Of a stretch of 22,233 bases of DNA, positions 17,408-22,233 are shown one piece after another (the first letter of the stretch is position 1; each line of letters opens with the position of its first letter). The translations under genes were made by a program, and so were the position numbers. Origin of the DNA: Chara braunii (lineage: Eukaryota; Streptophyta; Charophyceae; Charales; Characeae). Below the pieces are notes generated by a model. The model was not told the origin of the DNA and made no database searches. It saw only the letters and a program-made list of their open reading frames with translations. The stretch lies in the NCBI GenBank assembly GCA_003427395.1, contig BFEA01000237.1, forward strand, positions 1,850,106-1,872,338, written 5' to 3'.

Positions 17408-19711
17408 TTTCCTGAGGTGTTGGCTGAACCTCGCGGAGTTCCCGAGTGTCCAGTCAAGCACAAAATCGAGATAATAGAAGGGAGTGTTCCTCCAAAGGGC
17501 TGCGTCTACCGCATGGGACAAGGCGAGTTGGAGGAGCTGCGGAGACAAATCGATGACATGATTGATCGTGGATGGATTAGACCTAGCGAGTCTGAATTTG
17601 GCGCACCTGTCTTGTTTGTGCCGAAGAAAGGAGGCAAACTCCGGATGTGCATTGATTATCGTGGCTTGAATCAAATCACAGGGAAGAACGCCTACCCCTT
17701 GCCTCGCATAGATGATTTGTTAGATGCGGCCGGTGGTTGCAAAGTCTTCTCCAAGATCGACCTCAAGTCTGGCTACCACCAGATTGAAGTTGATCCGAGC
17801 GACCAGCACAAAACTGCATTCAAGACGCGCGATGGGCTGTACGAATTCATCGTTATGCCCTTCGGTCTTACGAATGCACCGGCCACATTTCAGTGCCTCA
17901 TGGACAAGGTACTCCGCCATCAGCTTAACAGGTTTGTGGTTGTGTATCTCGATGACATTCTGATTTTCAGCAAGTCCATGGATGAGCACGTCAAGCATCT
18001 TGAGGAAGTTTTGCAAGTCCTCAAAGAGGCTCAACTGCACCTCAACTTGGAAAAGTCTGAGTTTGGTAGGGACAGCGTCATCTATCTCGGGCACCGGTTG
18101 TCTGCAAACGGCCTTGAGCCGGAGGCAACCAAGGTTGAGGTCATTCGCAACTGGCCTCAACCGGCGAATGTACGTGAACTGCGTTCCTTTCTCGGTTTGG
18201 CATCTTATTACCGGAAGTTTGTGCCCAGATTTTCTGTTATTGCGCACCCACTCTCAAGACTGACAAGCAAAAATGTTGCTTATGTGTGGTGTGATAAGTG
18301 TGAGACTGCGTTCCAAGCCTTGAAAGAGGCTCTGGTGAGTCATCCTGTGCTCCGCATTGCGGATCCCAACCTCACGTTCGTAGTCACTACGGACGTGAGC
18401 CAATTTGGGATTGGTGCAGTGATGCAACAAGATGATGGCGATGGCCTGCGTCCGCTCGAATATTACAGCAAACGCATGCCCAGCCACAAGGTGGCCACTT
18501 CCATGTATATGCGAGAGCTTTACGCCCTACGTGAAGCCCTCGCACATTGGAAGCACTACCTCTTGGGTCGCCACTTCAAGGTCTACTCTGATCATCAGAC
18601 CTTGCAGTGGATTCAGACACAATCCGAACTCTCTCCTACGTTGACCCGCTGGCTGCATGACATTGATGTTTACAGTTTTGAGTTGAAGCATAAGAAAGGC
18701 TGTTATAACCGGGTTGCTGATGCGTTATCCCGCCATCCTGAGTTTTTGACTTGCCTTGTGGGTTCATACGACCTCCGAAGGAAACTGAAGGAGGATCTGA
18801 TTGAACACACCGCCAAGGATCCGGACCTCAGTCCCATCCTTGAGCAGCTCAAGGCTGACCCCAATAGTCAGCCTGATTTTCACGAATGCGAGGGTCTTGT
18901 GTTCTGCCGGTATGGAAAGTTTGACCGTTTGTGTGTACCCAACCATGCGCCTCTCCGAACTCATTTCTTGGATTTGGCGCATGGTCGGAGTGGACATTTT
19001 GGCTTTGAGAAGACTTATGGAAGTCTTCTGCAGCAATTTGATTGGCCAGGAATGAAAGGATCTGCTCAGAAATTCATTGCTGAATGTCAGTTATGCCAAA
19101 GAATCAAGGTCCACAGGCATAAGCCTTACGGCCTACTGAGACCTCTCCCCATTCCTGATGGACCTGGTGAGTCGATCTTCATCGACTTCACGGACATGGG
19201 AAAGGTAAGTGAGGCTGGGAATTCACATGTCATGGTCATTGTGGACCGCTTTTCCAAATTTCTGAACTTGATTCCTCTCCCTCCTCATGCCCCGATTGAA
19301 CTTGTCATCGAGGAATTCCATCAGCAGTACATTCTGAAGTTCGGCGTCCCGAAAACTATCGTGAGTGATCGGGACACCAGATTCATCAGCAAAGACTGGA
19401 AGGACTTCACGTCCCAGATCTACGACATCAAACTAAACAGGACTTCTGGTCGACACCCCGAAGCCAACGGATTGGCTGAGGAGATCAACCAGACTGTCAT
19501 CCGACTGCTACGCGCGCTGATTGTTCCAGATCAGAACACGTGGGACAAGGAACTACACAAAGTGAAGGGACTGTACAACAACAAACTCCATTCACTCTGC
19601 AACTGGCGTGACTCCAAACCAGCTGCAGTATGGATGGCCGATGCGCAACCCCCTCTCCTATCTGTTCCCCGAGCGGTCACCTGGTTTGACGCCGGGCATG
19701 CCTGGCTATAA
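17408..19711 (+). pseudogene. Ty3/gypsy Pol: RT, RNase H, integrase (stop upstream, frameshift near the end)
   Basis: In the same frame as Gag-protease. RT: LRMCIDYRGLN, catalytic Asp at 17759 (KIDLKSGYHQI), MPFGLTNAPATFQ, and YLDD at 17945. RNase H: Asp 18392 (TTDVSQFG), Glu 18515, Asp 18590 (SDHQTL), Asp 18719 (VADALSR). Integrase: zinc motif H-x4-H (18980, 18995) with C-x2-C (19085, 19094), then D at 19184, D at 19367 (SDRDTRF) and E at 19478 in GLAEEINQ. All catalytic positions are present. Around 19575-19600 the frame that matches integrase moves by +1, and this frame ends at 19711 in unrelated residues. It lacks its own start because of the TGA at 17405. Confidence 0.93.
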
Positions 19712-20394
19712 TGCCAAGTACGCATGCTTGCTCAAAGCTGTTACTGCAGCCATGAACAAGCGTCAACATGCCATGATCAAACATGCGAACAAGCTGCGCA
19801 AAGAAGAAAAATTCAAAGTTGGGGATTATGTTTGGGTCAAAATGTTTGAGTTTTCTGATGAAGAGGGCATATCACGGAAGCTTCTTCCATTATACTACGG
19901 CCCCTGGCAGATTCTGAAGGTAATCGGGGATGACTTTGGCCCTTCATTTGTGGTTGACGTGCCTCCTCATCTGCGCACGTATCCGGTCTTTCATGCGTCC
20001 AAACTATTTCCACACATTGATGATGAGACCTTTCCTTTTCGGGACCCGATGATACCTCGCCCTATCGATGGCGGCCATGAGATAGACAGAATCGTATCTC
20101 ACGAGGGCAGAGGGAGGAACAGGCAGTATAAGGTTAGACAGAATCGTATCTCACGAGGGCAGAGGGAGGAACAGGCAGTATAAGGTTCACTTCCTCTATC
20201 ACCCATTGACTGAATTCTTTTGGATCGACCGGAAAGAGCTGCTAAAGAGCGCTCCTCGCGTTGTGAATGCCTACGAAAGACAGATGACCGAGGGACAGAC
20301 CGCTAAGTTCATAGCAACAATGACTCCTTATGGACTGACCAAGTCTCTCTTTCTGATGTACTCCTACGATGCGTTCTGTACCGACTCTGACTGA
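19608..20394 (+). pseudogene. Integrase C terminus and chromodomain, split by a 52-bp duplication
   Basis: Continues integrase in the shifted frame: GVTPNQLQYGWP, then the GPY/F-like block LLPLYYGPWQILKVIG, then PVFHASKLFPH. A chromodomain follows: EIDRIVSHEGRGRNRQYKV, with its second half HFLYHPLTEFFWIDRKELL in the next frame from about 20188 to the stop at 20392-20394. The halves are separated by the extra copy of a perfect 52-bp tandem duplication, which ends the first frame at 20183. In chromoviruses this domain is thought to steer integration toward particular chromatin; that is family knowledge. Confidence 0.85.
20084..20187. repeat. Perfect 52-bp tandem duplication
   Basis: 20084-20135 and 20136-20187 are identical, starting AGACAGAATCG and ending CAGTATAAGGTT. 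Since 52 leaves a remainder of 1 when divided by 3, the duplication shifts the chromodomain frame. Identity of the copies means it is very recent or an assembly artefact. Confidence 0.97.
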
Positions 20395-20419
20395 GATACT
20401 CGCTCGAAGGGACCTCGCT

Positions 20420-20435
20420 CTTGAGAGGGGACTAA
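20420..20435 (+). other. Polypurine-tract-like sequence before 3' LTR
   Basis: TTGAGAGGGGACTAA just before TGTAATGACC. This resembles the GAGGGGACTAA|TGTAA arrangement common at the 3' LTR junction of plant Ty3/gypsy elements. Confidence 0.6.
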
Positions 20436-21453
20436 TGTAATGACCCGCCAAAAACACAGACTGAGAACACTGCTGATTTCTGGGATTTGCCAATGGAATG
20501 AATGCCTTGCTGTGATTCCCGCATTCTGCTGTGGTCCCAAGTCTGTGTGTGTGCGTGCCTGCTGGTTTGCATGCCTGTCCGAGTGCTTGCCGGTTGTGTG
20601 TGTGTGCGTGCCTGCTGGTTTGCATGTCTGTCTGAGTGCTTGCTGGTTGGGTACGTGTGTGTGACCCGCAAGGGTACTTGTTGGTTGTGAGGCCCACCGG
20701 GCCGGTACTTACCTGTGGCCGTGACTTTGGAGGGTTGCAGGGGGGTAAACACGCCGGTAGCGGGGAGTAGGCCCACGGCACTTAGAGCAGCTGGGGAAAA
20801 ACACTCAAGTAGCAGGTAGGCCGAGCAGAAGAAGACAAAAAGTTGGCATTTTTTAGAGGCCCAGTAGCGGTAGGTTAGAGGTAGGCTGGTACCAGTCCAA
20901 GTAGCCTGGGTCCAGGGCCTGTGCGGACAATAACAGAGCCTGCAATGATGTTTCCCTCCAAAAGGGAGGAGGTACTGGTTGCTGGGAGGCCGCTTGACCT
21001 AGGAAGTCACCGCCCAGGAGGCCGGTAGGCCGCTATATCTTCAGGAAGAGCGGAGAGCTCTTCCTCATTTGCGGTATGCAAGGATTGGCAACATGCTGCT
21101 GGAGCGCAGCGCTGGTCTGAAGCAGCGCTGCTTGGAGGTGAAGGTCCGCTGGGGCTCAGCCTGGCTATGGCGAGCACCCCAGCTTGAGGAGGAGGAAGAA
21201 GGGGGCATGGTAGGAGAGTGGTAGGGCACTTACCTGGCTATGGTGGACACCATCTTCATCACCTTGTTGGGCGCTGCATCTGGAAGGCCCCAGTTGGGGT
21301 AGCGCTGCACCAGAGCAGCTCGAGGCAAAGTCAGGCATAGCGGACCAAGTCAAGCAGCGACATAGCTGCTTTGGGTTGTCTTGGGACATCAGGGCAGCAC
21401 CATAGCTGCCACCCAGTAGTCCGCCATGGCCTATGCATGAGAGAGGAGGTTGA
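20436..21453 (+). other. Candidate 3' LTR (start clear, end not)
   Basis: Begins TGTAATGACCCGCC right after the polypurine tract, 41 bases after the Pol stop. It includes a 53-bp tandem repeat (about 20545-20650), a TATATC motif at about 21033, and the second 95-bp repeat at its right part. No copy of the first 900 bases is visible upstream of the primer site, so the element lacks a matched 5' LTR start in this window. The right limit is a guess. Confidence 0.45.
20545..20650. repeat. 53-bp tandem repeat, two copies, GT-rich
   Basis: GTGTGCGTGCCTGCTGGTTT...GAGTGCTTGC(C/T)GGTT occurs twice with 53-bp spacing and a few substitutions, followed by a partial third GTGTGTG. It lies inside the candidate 3' LTR. 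Confidence 0.88.
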
Positions 21454-21454
21454 A
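21359..21454. repeat. 95-bp repeat, copy 2
   Basis: Matches 12998-13092 almost completely, same orientation, then diverges sharply after GAGGTTGAA. See copy 1 for interpretation. Confidence 0.85.
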
Positions 21455-22193
21455 TGTTACATGCTGAAAGCCTACACACGGGCCCCTCACGGGACCCGAG
21501 GTTGGAATAGGGCCCCCAGGTCGCATCACCGCAACCTGAAGGCCCTATGGCATTTTTACTTGGGCCTGCATCAGAAAAACGCCAGCTTTAGGTTATTTTT
21601 ATAGTCTTTATTTTATTTATTTGCTGCTGTTTTTCTAACGGGTGTACTGTTGTCCGTTTTGTGGCCAGGTACACGTTTTACGACCAGGGCCAGATTCAGG
21701 CCCAGAGGCTGAGCTCCTAAAAACGTTTGGACCTTTTCTTTTGTTTTCGAACAGATTTTGACCTGTTCGGACCCAGGCCGACGTTGAGGCCGGGTACGTC
21801 CGCACAGGACCGGTTTGAAGCGAGGTACCAGGAAACTGAATCCTGGAACGGGCCTGGACGTCCGGTAGGGACCCAGGCAGGCCGTTTTAGGCCAAGGACT
21901 GAACCAGTTTTCGAAGCCTGCGATCTGGACCACGGATCGGAGTTTCGATCTGCACGGTCCAGAACGCAGGCCGTGGGCTTTCAGTCCTGGCCCAGCGCTA
22001 CTTAAGCTGGGCCATTGCCCAGTTCGGACAGAGAAGGTACCAGGAGAAATCCAGCGTTATGCTGGTTCAGGAGCTTCGCTGCTGCACTATTCTGGAGACT
22101 CCCTGCTGTGCTATTTCGAGACTGCAGCTGCGCTGCTCATCGGCAATGAGGCACAGCGCTGGAGGAGTCCAGCGCAGAGGAGGGTAGTGGAGT

Positions 22194-22194
<1 letters not shown>
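21455..22194. other. GGACC/GGGCC-word-rich tract, no gene
   Basis: Words such as GGGACCC, GGGCCC, GGACCAGG and CCAGGCC are dense at 21480-21510 and 21660-21960. This recalls the subterminal word tracts of the hAT-like elements and the tract at 14265-14385. From about 22000 AGCGCTG/CAGCGC words appear. No protein domain or terminal repeat could be confirmed. Confidence 0.4.

Positions 22195-22233
<39 letters not shown>
22195..22233. repeat. (GA)n at window edge
   Basis: Pure AG dinucleotide running off the end of the window. Confidence 0.95.

Noticed and set aside
1-22233. CRISPR array, operon, phage or bacterial features
   Set aside because: Exon-intron structure, LINE, SINE-like and LTR elements mark a eukaryotic nuclear genome; the tandem repeats lack unique spacers.
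1-22233. tRNA or rRNA genes
   Set aside because: No cloverleaf with A and B boxes and no rRNA core sequence was recognised on either strand; the tRNA-like 12-mer at 13453 is a primer binding site.

Overview
The window looks like nuclear DNA of a repeat-rich streptophyte, possibly a charophyte alga such as Chara. That organism call is inference: it rests on plant-type MCM8 exons, very long repeat-filled introns, a plant-like Ty3/gypsy chromovirus and a plant-type LINE, with no search behind it. The only host gene I recognise is MCM8 (helicase of the MCM8-MCM9 recombination pathway), on the + strand. Three consecutive coding exons are visible: about 337-460, 2743-2965 and 11598-11761. Their phases join without a frameshift. 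The rest of the window is intronic DNA built from mobile elements; the first and last MCM8 exons lie outside.

Intron 461-2742 (2.3 kb) holds a 1.05-kb hAT-like non-autonomous element (1035-2084). That element contains a 31-bp G-rich minisatellite and a nested SINE-like insertion with a 16-bp target duplication. A perfect 24-bp inverted repeat lies at 2508-2576.

Intron 2966-11597 (8.6 kb) appears to begin with a GC donor. It contains a 473-bp hAT-like element (3036-3508), long (GAA)n and (GA)n tracts, a degenerate LINE ORF2 with a poly(A) tail (about 6640-10230), an AT-rich stretch, and an 889-bp hAT-like element (10613-11501) with a perfect 8-bp target site duplication. This last element ends 96 bp upstream of the next exon.

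The third intron (from 11762) runs past the window end. It holds a 39-bp direct repeat pair, a second LINE fragment (about 12513-12997), a 95-bp repeat, a tRNA-Met-type primer binding site, and a long chromovirus-type Gag-Pol (14789-20394). Gag-Pol shows Gag, zinc knuckle, protease, RT, RNase H, integrase and chromodomain. It is broken by an in-frame TGA, one frameshift and a 52-bp tandem duplication. A plausible 3' LTR start is at 20436, but no complete LTR pair is visible.

The most unusual theme is a set of non-autonomous hAT-like elements. They share a plan of CA..TG termini, subterminal tracts of one short GC-rich word, and (in three) a G-rich minisatellite core, while the word itself differs between elements. 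Two of them carry an internal hairpin with a compensatory base change.
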